Shown in pieces: positions 26,047-34,136 of a stretch of 64,000 bases of DNA (positions are counted from its first letter, which is position 1; the number at the start of each line of letters is the position of its first letter). Both the position numbers and the translations under genes were made by a program. The notes under the pieces are model-generated. The model did not search any database, was not told the origin of the DNA, and saw only the letters and a list, made by a program, of their open reading frames with translations. The stretch comes from Virgibacillus ndiopensis (GTDB taxonomy: Bacteria; Bacillota; Bacilli; Bacillales; Amphibacillaceae). The stretch spans positions 124,001 through 188,000 of the forward strand of contig NZ_FZMZ01000004.1 in assembly GCF_900187325.1 (NCBI RefSeq), written 5' to 3'.

Positions 26047-26641
26047 GTACACAGGTTCTGTTGTACCACTTAATAAATCCAATATTGATACCGATATCAT
26101 TATTCCTACCGAGTTTTTGAAGCGGACGGAAAGAACAGGCTACGGACAGCATCTAATGTATTATTGGCGGTTTAATGAAGATGGTAAACCTAATGAAGAC
26201 TTTGTATTGAACAACGAAACATATAAACAAGCTACTATCCTGCTGAGTGGAGAAAATTTCGGATGCGGCTCGTCGAGAGAAAATGCGGTTTGGGCTCTAC
26301 ATGATTATGGATTTCAAGTGATTATTTCCCCCTCTTTCGCGGATATATTTAAAGGGAACTGCTCAAAGAATGGATTGTTATTAATTGAACTCGATCATAC
26401 CCAAATGGAAGAATTATATGCTAGAGAACGGGATAATCCCGCCTTTTCATTACATGTAGATTTAGAGAATCAAATTATCCAAGATAAATTTGGATGGACA
26501 GTATCATTTTCAATCGCTCCCAGTATACGGCATAAATTTTTAAATGGCCATAATGATATCGACCTGACGATGGCAGCAGAAGGAAATATTTTACAATATG
26601 AGAAACAAAGAGCGTTTTATATGGATCCGTTTGTCAATTAA
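26030..26641 (+). CDS. leuD: 3-isopropylmalate dehydratase small subunit-like hydro-lyase (LeuD family)
   Basis: A 203-residue swivelling-domain subunit. It has GSVVPLNKSNIDTDIIIPTEFLKR and FGCGSSRENAVWALHDYGFQVIISPSFADIFKGNCSKNGLLLIEL, the characteristic LeuD core with the substrate-binding SSR. It overlaps the large-subunit gene, so the two are translated together and form one enzyme. Ribosome site AAAGGAGGGG precedes the ATG inside the upstream gene. Role follows the large subunit: a hydro-lyase for a C5-C7 dicarboxylate in this catabolic operon. Confidence 0.9.
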   Translation: MKPFRKYTGSVVPLNKSNIDTDIIIPTEFLKRTERTGYGQHLMYYWRFNEDGKPNEDFVLNNETYKQATILLSGENFGCGSSRENAVWALHDYGFQVIISPSFADIFKGNCSKNGLLLIELDHTQMEELYARERDNPAFSLHVDLENQIIQDKFGWTVSFSIAPSIRHKFLNGHNDIDLTMAAEGNILQYEKQRAFYMDPFVN

Positions 26642-26675
26642 ATTCCGAATATTATAAAGGATGGGAGTAATTTGA

Positions 26676-26924
26676 ATGTTAAAATTCAAAAAGGAACCAA
26701 TTAAGAACGGAAAGTTATGGATTGTTTTTGGTGTTTTATTTCTGTTAAGTGTCCCCTGGTATTTACCTGAAGGCAGTTATAAGCCGTTATTTCTAGGAAT
26801 ACCATATTGGGGTTGGATCATAATTCTTGTATCAGTAGCTTTTTCAGCAACCATTACGTATGCGATTAAATACTTATGGATAACGGAGGAAGAAGATTCG
26901 AATTATAAGGAGGATGAGCAATGA
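26676..26924 (+). CDS. Small DUF3311-like membrane protein, partner of the symporter
   Basis: An 82-residue protein with two membrane helices (LWIVFGVLFLLSVPWYL and GWIIILVSVAFSATITYAI) and an acidic tail. The layout with LFLGIPYWGW between helices is that of DUF3311 proteins (such as B. subtilis YhjC), which are regularly encoded just before an SSS-family symporter. Its stop overlaps the symporter start codon by four bases. Probably an accessory subunit; its function is not known. Confidence 0.75.
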   Translation: MLKFKKEPIKNGKLWIVFGVLFLLSVPWYLPEGSYKPLFLGIPYWGWIIILVSVAFSATITYAIKYLWITEEEDSNYKEDEQ

Positions 26925-28414
26925 CAGGAGATTTAGCTTTTGGTGGTTGGTCTGGCGTTCTAATAATAGTGGTGTATGGGCTCATCATGTTATCAATCGG
27001 ATTGATTACGTTTTTTAAAAATAAAAATATCCGAGAAAGTAACCAAGAATACTACTTAGGCGGAAGAGGCTTAGGTGTGATGGTCCTTTTTTTCACATTC
27101 TATGCTACCCAATACAGCGGTAATACTATTATAGGATACGCTCCTCAAGGGTATAGAATTGGCTTCGAATGGTTACAATCTATCACATTCATGATTCTAG
27201 TCATGGTTGGATATTTATTGTTCGCTCCAAGGTTATATGTACTTAGCAGAAAATATAATTTCGTTACACCATCAGACTGGCTTGCTAAGCGTTTCCGGTC
27301 AAAAGGTATTACCATTTTAGGTTCCTTTCTTATGCTATATGGCTTAGGTAACTACCTTTTGGAACAACTTGTAGCTGTCGGACAAGGTGTTTCAGGACTA
27401 ACTGGTGGTACTGTACCATATCAAATTTGTGTAATCTTTTTCATCGTGATTATGCTTATCTACAGCTGGCTAGGTGGTATGCGTTCGGTAGCTTATACAG
27501 ATACAATGCAGGGAATTGCTCTTCTCTTTGGTGTATTCATACTAGTTATAGGATCAATCCTCTATTTTGGCGGGCTGCCATCAACTGCGGATTACATGGC
27601 AACTTTTACACCTGAGAAACTAGGTGTTCCGGCAACAAATGGATTAGTCGGTTGGTTCAGTATGCTAGCCCTTGTACTGATTGGAGCATCCATTTACCCT
27701 CATGCCATTCAACGGATTTTTTCCGCGAAAAATGAAAAGACATTAAAAAATTCATTGATTGGTATGGCATGGATGCCTTTCCTTACCACTGGAGTAATCT
27801 TGTTGGTTGGAATTATCGGAGTCAGTGCATTTCCAAACTTGAATGAAATGGAATCTGAACAACTGGTTGGGATGATGGCGAATGCTATTGCGTCGGAGAA
27901 TGTATTTTTCTATTGGGCAATGATACTGTTATTCGGTGGAATTATTGCTGCTATTATTTCAACTGCTGACTCCGTATTATTAACTTTTTCCTCAGTCATT
28001 TCAAAAGATTTATACGGAAGATATATTAATCCAAAAGCAACAGAACATAAACAGATTTTCGTTGGAAAAGTTGCCGGTATTGTTGCAACTGGAATACTAT
28101 TAATAATAGCTTGGTATCCTCCTGCAACATTATACCAGATATTTGTTCTCAAATTTGAATTACTCGTCCAAATTGCACCAGCCTTTATTCTTGGACTGTA
28201 CTGGAAACAGCTACATACCAAATCCGTTTTTGTCGGAATGGTTGCTGGTACAATTCTTGCTACTACAATGACATTTGCAAATTTTACACCATTTGGCATA
28301 TTCAGCGGACTTTGGGGGTTATTCGTTAACCTGATTATATGTGTAGTTGGTAGCCTTTTATTTACTATTTCAAGGTCTGAAGAAGAAGCAATTGATAAGG
28401 TTATTGGGTTGTAA
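26921..28414 (+). CDS. Sodium:solute symporter (SSS/SLC5 family)
   Basis: A 497-residue protein with about 13 helices. Typical SSS features are the N-terminal NQEYYLGGRGLGVMVLFFTFYATQYSGNTIIG, SDWLAKRFRSKGITILGSF, YSWLGGMRSVAYTDTMQG and IAAIISTADSVLLTFSSVISKDLYGRY (sodium-site Ser/Asp). The last gene of the GntR operon, followed by a strong terminator. It imports the acid consumed by the LeuCD/CoA-transferase/lyase enzymes in sodium symport. Nearest relatives by pattern are pantothenate (PanF)-like and YhjB-like carriers, but substrate cannot be read directly. Confidence 0.92.
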   Translation: MTGDLAFGGWSGVLIIVVYGLIMLSIGLITFFKNKNIRESNQEYYLGGRGLGVMVLFFTFYATQYSGNTIIGYAPQGYRIGFEWLQSITFMILVMVGYLLFAPRLYVLSRKYNFVTPSDWLAKRFRSKGITILGSFLMLYGLGNYLLEQLVAVGQGVSGLTGGTVPYQICVIFFIVIMLIYSWLGGMRSVAYTDTMQGIALLFGVFILVIGSILYFGGLPSTADYMATFTPEKLGVPATNGLVGWFSMLALVLIGASIYPHAIQRIFSAKNEKTLKNSLIGMAWMPFLTTGVILLVGIIGVSAFPNLNEMESEQLVGMMANAIASENVFFYWAMILLFGGIIAAIISTADSVLLTFSSVISKDLYGRYINPKATEHKQIFVGKVAGIVATGILLIIAWYPPATLYQIFVLKFELLVQIAPAFILGLYWKQLHTKSVFVGMVAGTILATTMTFANFTPFGIFSGLWGLFVNLIICVVGSLLFTISRSEEEAIDKVIGL

Positions 28415-28440
28415 AGAGATTAGTTGTTAGAGATATTGAT

Positions 28441-28484
28441 AAACTGCCTTTCTTACGTATTATGCGCAAGAAAGGCAGTTTTTT
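28441..28484 (+). terminator. Rho-independent terminator after the symporter gene
   Basis: A 14-bp perfect stem, AAACTGCCTTTCTT (28441-28454) with AAGAAAGGCAGTTT (28468-28481), 13-base loop, followed by a run of T. It ends the gntR-to-symporter operon; the minus-strand side has no clear T run for the convergent SDR operon. Confidence 0.9.
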
Positions 28485-28617
28485 AATGTGTATAGATTGG
28501 AGCTGGACGTCGCTGATACTGTTGTTCAGTTACCCACAGTATTCAAATTTTATACTATCCTAGACAAGAGGAAAAATATTATCAACAATTAACCAGTAAC
28601 TATTCAGCATTTTTCAA

Positions 28618-29409
28618 TTATAACGCCTTTACAAGTCCACCATCCACGACAAACGATTGTCCGGTTATATACGTGTTCGCACCTGATGATAGGAAAACTA
28701 CCATTTTAGCAAATTCATCAGGACGGCCATATCTGCCTATTGGAATTGATTGTTCCGTTTGTTCACGTAATTGCTCATAAGAAACACCTGTTTTATCAGC
28801 TCTTATTTGATCTAATTCAGCAACTCTATCTGTTGCAATACGGCCAGGACCAACTGTATTTACCATAATATTATCCTTTGCTAGTTCTTGGGATAAGCTT
28901 TTTGATAAACCTACAATTCCAGCGCGAAATGTATTGGATAAAATTAAATTATCTAGTGTTTGTTTAATAGACGACGATGCAAAATTAACAATCTTTCCTT
29001 CACCGGTTTTTCGCATATGCGGTAGTACCTCACGAATTAAACGGATAAAACTTAATAAATTCAATTCATATGCTTTTTGCCAATCTTCATCAGAAAATTT
29101 GTCAAATCCCCCTGCTGGTGGACCACCAGCGTTATTAATTAAGATATCAACCTTCCCATTCCACTCAACAGCCGTTGCGACTAATTGTTTGATTGATTCA
29201 GGATTCGTGATATCACAAACCGTGTAACGAACATGTTCGTTTCCACTCTCCATTTTAATTTCTTCCACCGCTTCTTTTAAGGTTTCTTTATTACGGCTGG
29301 AAATAAGAACATGCGCACCTTCTTTTGCAAATTGTAGTGCTGTACCTTTCCCTAAGCCTTTACTTCCTGCTGTTACGACAACTGATTTCCCTTGTAATTG
29401 TAAATCCAA
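28618..29409 (-). CDS. Short-chain dehydrogenase/reductase (atypical active site)
   Basis: A 263-residue SDR. NAD(P)-binding TAGSKGLGKGTALQFAKEG at the N-terminus, NNAGGPPAG mid-protein and ITGQSFVVDGGLVKAL at the C-terminus are clear. The usual catalytic Y-x-x-x-K is replaced: after SSSIKQ the sequence reads LSNTFRAGIVGLSK, with Asn/Arg at the Tyr/Lys positions, as in a known subgroup of SDRs annotated as 3-oxoacyl reductases. Start is TTG at 29409 after AAAGGAGG. It follows the FAH gene by 15 bases, and in sugar-acid pathways such an SDR oxidises 2-keto-3-deoxy acids to 2,4-diketo acids. This role is inference. Confidence 0.85.
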   Translation of the reverse strand: MDLQLQGKSVVVTAGSKGLGKGTALQFAKEGAHVLISSRNKETLKEAVEEIKMESGNEHVRYTVCDITNPESIKQLVATAVEWNGKVDILINNAGGPPAGGFDKFSDEDWQKAYELNLLSFIRLIREVLPHMRKTGEGKIVNFASSSIKQTLDNLILSNTFRAGIVGLSKSLSQELAKDNIMVNTVGPGRIATDRVAELDQIRADKTGVSYEQLREQTEQSIPIGRYGRPDEFAKMVVFLSSGANTYITGQSFVVDGGLVKAL

Positions 29410-29424
29410 AACGAATAACCTCCT

Positions 29425-30300
29425 TTATTTTTCAACCTTTAAATCTTTTACCGAATTCACAAGTGGTGTAAAACCTTCAATTTCACACGAAACAACATCT
29501 CCGTTCCTAATAACTACAGCACCAGGGGTACCAGTAGAAATAATATCACCAGGAAGTAACGTCATTACTTTTGAATGAAAGGATACGAGATTCCATGGCA
29601 GAAATGTCATATTAGAAACAACATTTTTTCGATGAAGCTTGCTATTTATAATTGTAGATACTTCTAAAGCATTGACATCCTCAATTTCATTAGTCGTTAC
29701 GAGATGTGGTCCAAAGCTAAAGAATGTATCAAAACTTTTTGAACGTGTTAAATACCGTGGGTTTTTTTGTAAAATATCTTCTGCTGTCATATCGATAACC
29801 GTTGTATAACCAGCTACATAATTTATTGCATCTTCTTCTGAAACGTCTTTACACTCTTTTCCAATAACAATTCCAAGCTCTGCTTCAGCTGTCGTACGCT
29901 CTGATTGATTTGGAATTTTAATTACATCATTCTGGCCAATTATTGATGTATCTGGTTTCATAAAACTAGCAGGCTCTGTATTTGGAGCTTTTTCACTAAG
30001 ATCGGATGCATGTTCGACATAATTAAGCCCAATTCCCCAAATCTTACGAGGATGACGATATAAAGGAGCATATGTAACCAGTTCACTGTCCATATAATCT
30101 ACTTTTTCAAGCTCCTGCATTCCTTGATTTTCATACCAAGCACTAAGTTCAGCTAACTGACCAGATCGAATAAGCTCTAACAAGTTCGTTTTCCATTTTC
30201 CACCTAATGATTCATTCACCCTATCTAGTAAATAAACCTTTTCATTCAAGACAATTGCTGCTATTTCAGAACCGTTATGTTTTATCGTTGCCAAACGCAT
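29425..30300 (-). CDS. Fumarylacetoacetate hydrolase-family protein
   Basis: A 291-residue FAH-family enzyme. Family residues are seen in IWGIGLNYVEHASD (catalytic His-like region), ERTTAEAELGIVIGKECKDVSEEDA (metal-binding Glu's), GYTTVIDMTAEDILQ, and LLPGDIISTGTPGA (metal Asp and product-binding Thr). Members hydrolyse C-C bonds in 2,4-diketo acids or decarboxylate oxaloacetate-like acids. Beside an SDR and acid-sugar dehydratases it fits a 2,4-diketo-3-deoxy-L-fuconate/rhamnonate hydrolase giving pyruvate plus lactate. Oxaloacetate decarboxylase-type activity is the main alternative. Confidence 0.9.
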   Translation of the reverse strand: MRLATIKHNGSEIAAIVLNEKVYLLDRVNESLGGKWKTNLLELIRSGQLAELSAWYENQGMQELEKVDYMDSELVTYAPLYRHPRKIWGIGLNYVEHASDLSEKAPNTEPASFMKPDTSIIGQNDVIKIPNQSERTTAEAELGIVIGKECKDVSEEDAINYVAGYTTVIDMTAEDILQKNPRYLTRSKSFDTFFSFGPHLVTTNEIEDVNALEVSTIINSKLHRKNVVSNMTFLPWNLVSFHSKVMTLLPGDIISTGTPGAVVIRNGDVVSCEIEGFTPLVNSVKDLKVEK

Positions 30301-30342
30301 ATTTGTCCTACTCTCCTTTGTGCATTTAATTTATATTATAAC

Positions 30343-31593
30343 TTAATTTTCAGATATTTTGTATTGTAATTGTTCCTTTTCAAAATCCATTTTTATCTTT
30401 CTAATAACCTTATAATCTATATTATTCTCAAGTTTATCTAATACAGATTTCGAAATATATAGTCGACTAAGGTGAAGCGTATTAGCTATTTGGATAAGAG
30501 TTATTTCTTCTCTATCTACTTCCGGGCCTAAACTTAAGAGAGCAGATTCTATTGCTTTCTGTTCCGATTCGTAGAATAGCGGAAACATGGCCCTCTGTAG
30601 GTATGTTGCTGTAATTGCATTCATATAGGTGGATTTTCTATCTATTTTTTCTATCAATTTTTCCGTTGTAAAATCAGCCAACCCAACACCTTGTGCATTC
30701 CCATAAGATTTATCAGCTAAGTCTAACACAACAATACGTTTAATATTCGGCTCTACCGGTTCAGGTACACCTTCGATTCGCCAACGTCCAATAATATTCG
30801 GATCCATTCCAGTTCCACTGAAACATTTCCCCATTTCTTCGACTATCAGTACATCAACATCCTTTATTGGTATGGAAGGCATCAGTTGTTTTGAATGCTT
30901 TAATAAATTCGCCTCTTGCTCATGCCAACTTTCAACATTAATACCTTTAATGACGGACGTTTGGTCATACCCATTTTCAACAATAGCAAGCCCCATGCAG
31001 ATAGGAGCATGTTCAAGTGCATACTTTGAAACCTCAATAATATTGTGTTCCATCTTATTTGCACCTTGCCCATGAACGAAGCTTGCTCCTTTTTGTTTAC
31101 CGAGTCCAATGGTAACCATTTTACTTAAACCACTCTCTACTTTTCCACGAAAGGCAGTATGAACTTTAATTCGATTGATAACGATAATAGCATCAGCCTG
31201 GTAGGCAAACTTATCCATGTACACAGGCAAATTATCTGGGGTAGTTCCAATCTTTAAGACTTCCATTGAAGAGCGAATGGGAGCTTTAACAGATTCCTCC
31301 GTTATCCCAAGATGACGAAGGATTTCAACCTGTCCTTCTGAGGTAGCACCGCCATGACTTCCCATCGCAGGAACAATAAATGGCTTGAGTCCCTTTTCTT
31401 TCAAGTAACTAACAACTTCCTTAAGAATTGTTACGATATTTTCAATGCCTCTACTACCTGCTGTTATAGCAACTTCAGCATCTTTAGGAAGCGAATTTAG
31501 CTTTTCATTCCTTTGCAACTCTATCCTGATTGTATTTTTTAAATCATTCAGTTTTTCCCCATTGAATATTTGTTCAATTTCATATAAGTACAC
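30343..31593 (-). CDS. LarA-like (DUF2088) lactate racemase-domain protein
   Basis: A 416-residue protein whose N-terminal half matches the lactate racemase (LarA/DUF2088) domain: VAITAGSRGIENIVTILKEVVSYLKEKGLKPFIVPAMGSHGG, then ADAIIVINRIKVHTAFRGKVESGLSKMVTIGLGKQKGA. True LarA carries a covalent nickel pincer on a Lys and needs LarB, LarC and LarE, none of which is in the window. The lysine-rich VHTAF segment differs from LarA's nickel site, so another acid may be the substrate. Start GTG at 31593 follows GGGAGGTGG. Its place after dehydratase/FAH/SDR genes suggests epimerisation of a 2-hydroxy acid. Confidence 0.8.
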   Translation of the reverse strand: MYLYEIEQIFNGEKLNDLKNTIRIELQRNEKLNSLPKDAEVAITAGSRGIENIVTILKEVVSYLKEKGLKPFIVPAMGSHGGATSEGQVEILRHLGITEESVKAPIRSSMEVLKIGTTPDNLPVYMDKFAYQADAIIVINRIKVHTAFRGKVESGLSKMVTIGLGKQKGASFVHGQGANKMEHNIIEVSKYALEHAPICMGLAIVENGYDQTSVIKGINVESWHEQEANLLKHSKQLMPSIPIKDVDVLIVEEMGKCFSGTGMDPNIIGRWRIEGVPEPVEPNIKRIVVLDLADKSYGNAQGVGLADFTTEKLIEKIDRKSTYMNAITATYLQRAMFPLFYESEQKAIESALLSLGPEVDREEITLIQIANTLHLSRLYISKSVLDKLENNIDYKVIRKIKMDFEKEQLQYKISEN

Positions 31594-31658
31594 TTTTTTC
31601 CCACCTCCCTTTCAATTGCCAACCAAGTTCATTTTCACTAAAAGTTTCCCTATCTGGC

Positions 31659-32186
31659 TTATTTGGCTATAAGTCTAGACTTTTCCAATGCTTGTATACT
31701 AGCAGGAACTAGAATAAGTTGGATGATAATACCTGGTAATGCCGTAACAAATGCAGAGGTAAAAAACACTGCTAAACCATATGGATTGTTGGCTAGGTTA
31801 AAAAGAAAAATGTTTACAATACCCAACACAATTCTGCCACCAAGCATTGCCCCCAATATACTGATTAAAATTTTACCATTAGTATAGTGATACAAAATAC
31901 CGGTTAAAGCACCATAGGTACCCAATTCAAATATCATTGCTATACCTATAGGAAAGATTGGAGGCATTCCAGTTAGAATGGATGCTAATAGAGGCAACGT
32001 CATACCGCATAAACCACCTAAACGCCAGCCACAAAGGAATCCACAAATTAGTACTGGAATGTGCATGGGTAATAAAACTGAACCTGGGTAAGCCATCGGT
32101 ATCATTTTTACAATCTGTGGCAATAACAGTCCAATGGCAATACACAGGGAAGTAAAAACAATACTTCTAGTATGAATATACCTCAT
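31659..32186 (-). CDS. ECF transporter S component-like membrane protein
   Basis: A 175-residue protein with about six helices. MRYIHTRSIVFTSLCIAIGLLLPQIV and the MHIPVLICGFLCGWRLGGLCGM region (H-x-P-V/L followed by a glycine-rich G-x-x-x-G helix) are typical of ECF S components that bind vitamins or small molecules and dock on shared EcfT-EcfA-EcfA'. The start ATG at 32186 has AGGAG seven bases before it; an upstream in-frame ATG at 32201 is part of that site. No energising module is encoded here. Co-location with a nucleoside-kinase-like gene suggests uptake followed by phosphorylation, or an unusual small acid as substrate. Confidence 0.75.
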   Translation of the reverse strand: MRYIHTRSIVFTSLCIAIGLLLPQIVKMIPMAYPGSVLLPMHIPVLICGFLCGWRLGGLCGMTLPLLASILTGMPPIFPIGIAMIFELGTYGALTGILYHYTNGKILISILGAMLGGRIVLGIVNIFLFNLANNPYGLAVFFTSAFVTALPGIIIQLILVPASIQALEKSRLIAK

Positions 32187-32237
32187 ATAGGATCTCCTCA
32201 TGTTATTTTAGAATCTTATAGTCACAACAAAATGTAT

Positions 32238-32849
32238 CTATTCCCACAGTAAGGTTGTATCAAACACAAGGTCACATTTGGATTTGATATTTAGTTCTGA
32301 GAAATAATCCTCCTCCAGGGGAATCCATTGATTAACGAACCTTTGATACATTGCTTCTCCGTTACGTTTAAGGATTCGCTCCTCTTGAACTTGTGAATCC
32401 ACTGTTAAAAATATACTGTAGTCATAATCCTGCTGAAGAATAGGATGCATAGCATATACACCCTCAACGATAGCAAGCTTCTTTAGCTCTACAAAAATGG
32501 GCTCAGTCAAAGATTGTATGGTACAATCATACGGACGATAACTTACAGTTTCACGAGATTGCAAGGGAATAAGCACTTCTTCCCGGAATCTCTCGTAATG
32601 TATATTTCCGCCTGGCTGTGCCATTCGTTCCCTTGTTTTCATTTCGAACGGAAGAAAGAAGTCATCCATATGAAATACATTACAGTCAAACACTTTCGCC
32701 AAGAAGGCTGCCAAAGTGCTTTTTCCACTGCCACAACGGCCATCTACTGCAATTAATGCAGGCTCACCCTTCATCAAGAGCCTTTCTACTGCTTCTACGA
32801 TAGGAAGATAACGAACCAGCCCTATTTTCTGTTTAAGACCTATTTCCAT
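32238..32849 (-). CDS. Uridine kinase-like P-loop kinase
   Basis: A 203-residue P-loop kinase. Walker A is DGRCGSGKST, followed by FHMDDFFLP (catalytic Asp of uridine kinase/phosphoribulokinase-type enzymes) and LAIVEGVYAMHP (Walker B-like). AGGAGG lies before the ATG. The family phosphorylates uridine, pantothenate-like or other small alcohols with ATP or GTP. In this position, between a dehydratase and an ECF S component, it most likely traps the molecule that the S component imports. Its substrate is not identified. Confidence 0.8.
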   Translation of the reverse strand: MEIGLKQKIGLVRYLPIVEAVERLLMKGEPALIAVDGRCGSGKSTLAAFLAKVFDCNVFHMDDFFLPFEMKTRERMAQPGGNIHYERFREEVLIPLQSRETVSYRPYDCTIQSLTEPIFVELKKLAIVEGVYAMHPILQQDYDYSIFLTVDSQVQEERILKRNGEAMYQRFVNQWIPLEEDYFSELNIKSKCDLVFDTTLLWE

Positions 32850-32900
32850 ACGGATTCCACCTCCCTATTTGTGCAATCCCATTTTTGTTAATGATACCCA

Positions 32901-34040
32901 CTATACTTTCACAGCTATATCGTGAACTTTTTCATCAACTAAGTATTTCTTAATAGCATTCTCATTCCATTCTATCCCAAGCCCATCTCCTTCATGAGGT
33001 TTCAGTGTTCCACGACTAGTCACTTCCATAGGATTATGCATAATGAGATCAAAGTTTTTGACATTTGTACCGTTAAACTTTTCTAAGATTGATACTTCCC
33101 TGGAAACGCACCCCAATTGTACATGAATATCCCAATGATAATGTGGAGCGATAGATACTCCTTGGGTGCTTGCCAAACTTGCAATTTTCATCCATTCCGA
33201 AACACCTCCACATTGTGTTGCATCTGGTTGGACATAATTTAGGGAACGATCCTTAATAAACTGTTGGAATTCCCAACGGGTCGCTCCAATTTCTCCAGTA
33301 GCTAGTGGAATAGAAGTTTGGTTTTTTAATCGTATATAACCTTCAAAAAAATCCATTGGCAGTGGTTCTTCAAAGAAAGTAATGTCATATTCTTCCACAC
33401 GTTTACAAAGGTCTAAGCATGCATTAACATCTAAGAAAGATTGATTAGCATCAATCATTAATTTAACATCTGGACCAATGACATCTCGTACTAGTTTTAC
33501 ACGCTTAGCTTCTTGAGCATTGGCGAGTCTGCCAACCTTCATCTTAACAGCGTTGAACCCTTTGTCCATATACCCCTCTACTTCTTCCTGAAGCTTTGTA
33601 AAAACTTCTAATCCTTCATAATAGTAGCCACCAGACGCATAACAAGGTACTTCTTCTCTACTAGCCCCAAGCAGTTTATAAAGTGGCATTTTACTTAATT
33701 TCGCTTGGTGATCCCAAAGCGCAATATCAATAGCAGAAAGCGCATGTAAGAGATTTCCTCTTCTACCTGCCCGGACTGTTTGGAAATATAACTTATCCCA
33801 AATCTTTGCAATATCCCTTGGATCCTCCCCAACTAACATTGGTACTAGTAATTCATCCATTGCAGCTTTAGCCGCACCCCCACTCACATCTTGAAGACAA
33901 AATCCAACACCTTCAATTCCTTCATCAGATTGAATTCTTACTAAGAGGTGTTCACGATGTGTTAGGGTCTTAATCGACCACCCTACAGGACGTTCTAACG
34001 GGATTCTTACCCATTGTGTCGTTACCCTTGTAATCTTCAT
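32901..34040 (-). CDS. Enolase-superfamily acid-sugar dehydratase (mandelate racemase/MLE family)
   Basis: A 379-residue member with mandelate racemase-type active site. Catalytic residues seen are KMK (in FNAVKMKVGR), metal ligands in LMIDANQSF, FFEEPLP and PLATGEIG, the QPDATQCGG Asp, and the His in SIAPHYHWDIH. Start ATG at 34040 follows AGGGG-type site; a longer frame to 34061 is unlikely. It follows the 2-hydroxyacid dehydrogenase gene and precedes the kinase-like gene. Likely to dehydrate an aldonate, for example L-fuconate or L-rhamnonate, to a 2-keto-3-deoxy acid, which the SDR and FAH enzymes downstream could process. Substrate is inference. Confidence 0.9.
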   Translation of the reverse strand: MKITRVTTQWVRIPLERPVGWSIKTLTHREHLLVRIQSDEGIEGVGFCLQDVSGGAAKAAMDELLVPMLVGEDPRDIAKIWDKLYFQTVRAGRRGNLLHALSAIDIALWDHQAKLSKMPLYKLLGASREEVPCYASGGYYYEGLEVFTKLQEEVEGYMDKGFNAVKMKVGRLANAQEAKRVKLVRDVIGPDVKLMIDANQSFLDVNACLDLCKRVEEYDITFFEEPLPMDFFEGYIRLKNQTSIPLATGEIGATRWEFQQFIKDRSLNYVQPDATQCGGVSEWMKIASLASTQGVSIAPHYHWDIHVQLGCVSREVSILEKFNGTNVKNFDLIMHNPMEVTSRGTLKPHEGDGLGIEWNENAIKKYLVDEKVHDIAVKV

Positions 34041-34136
34041 AACAATACCCCTTTTCAACATATTGTATTTAACATTTTGAAATGTAATTGATACAAGTAA
34101 TTTCTTAGCAAATCATCGTATGATTCTAAATTTCCA

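Noticed and set aside
24610-26641. LeuCD as part of a leucine biosynthesis operon
   Set aside because: No leuA or leuB is present; the genes are in an operon with CoA transferase, lyase and symporter genes under a GntR regulator. Family names are kept, pathway rejected.
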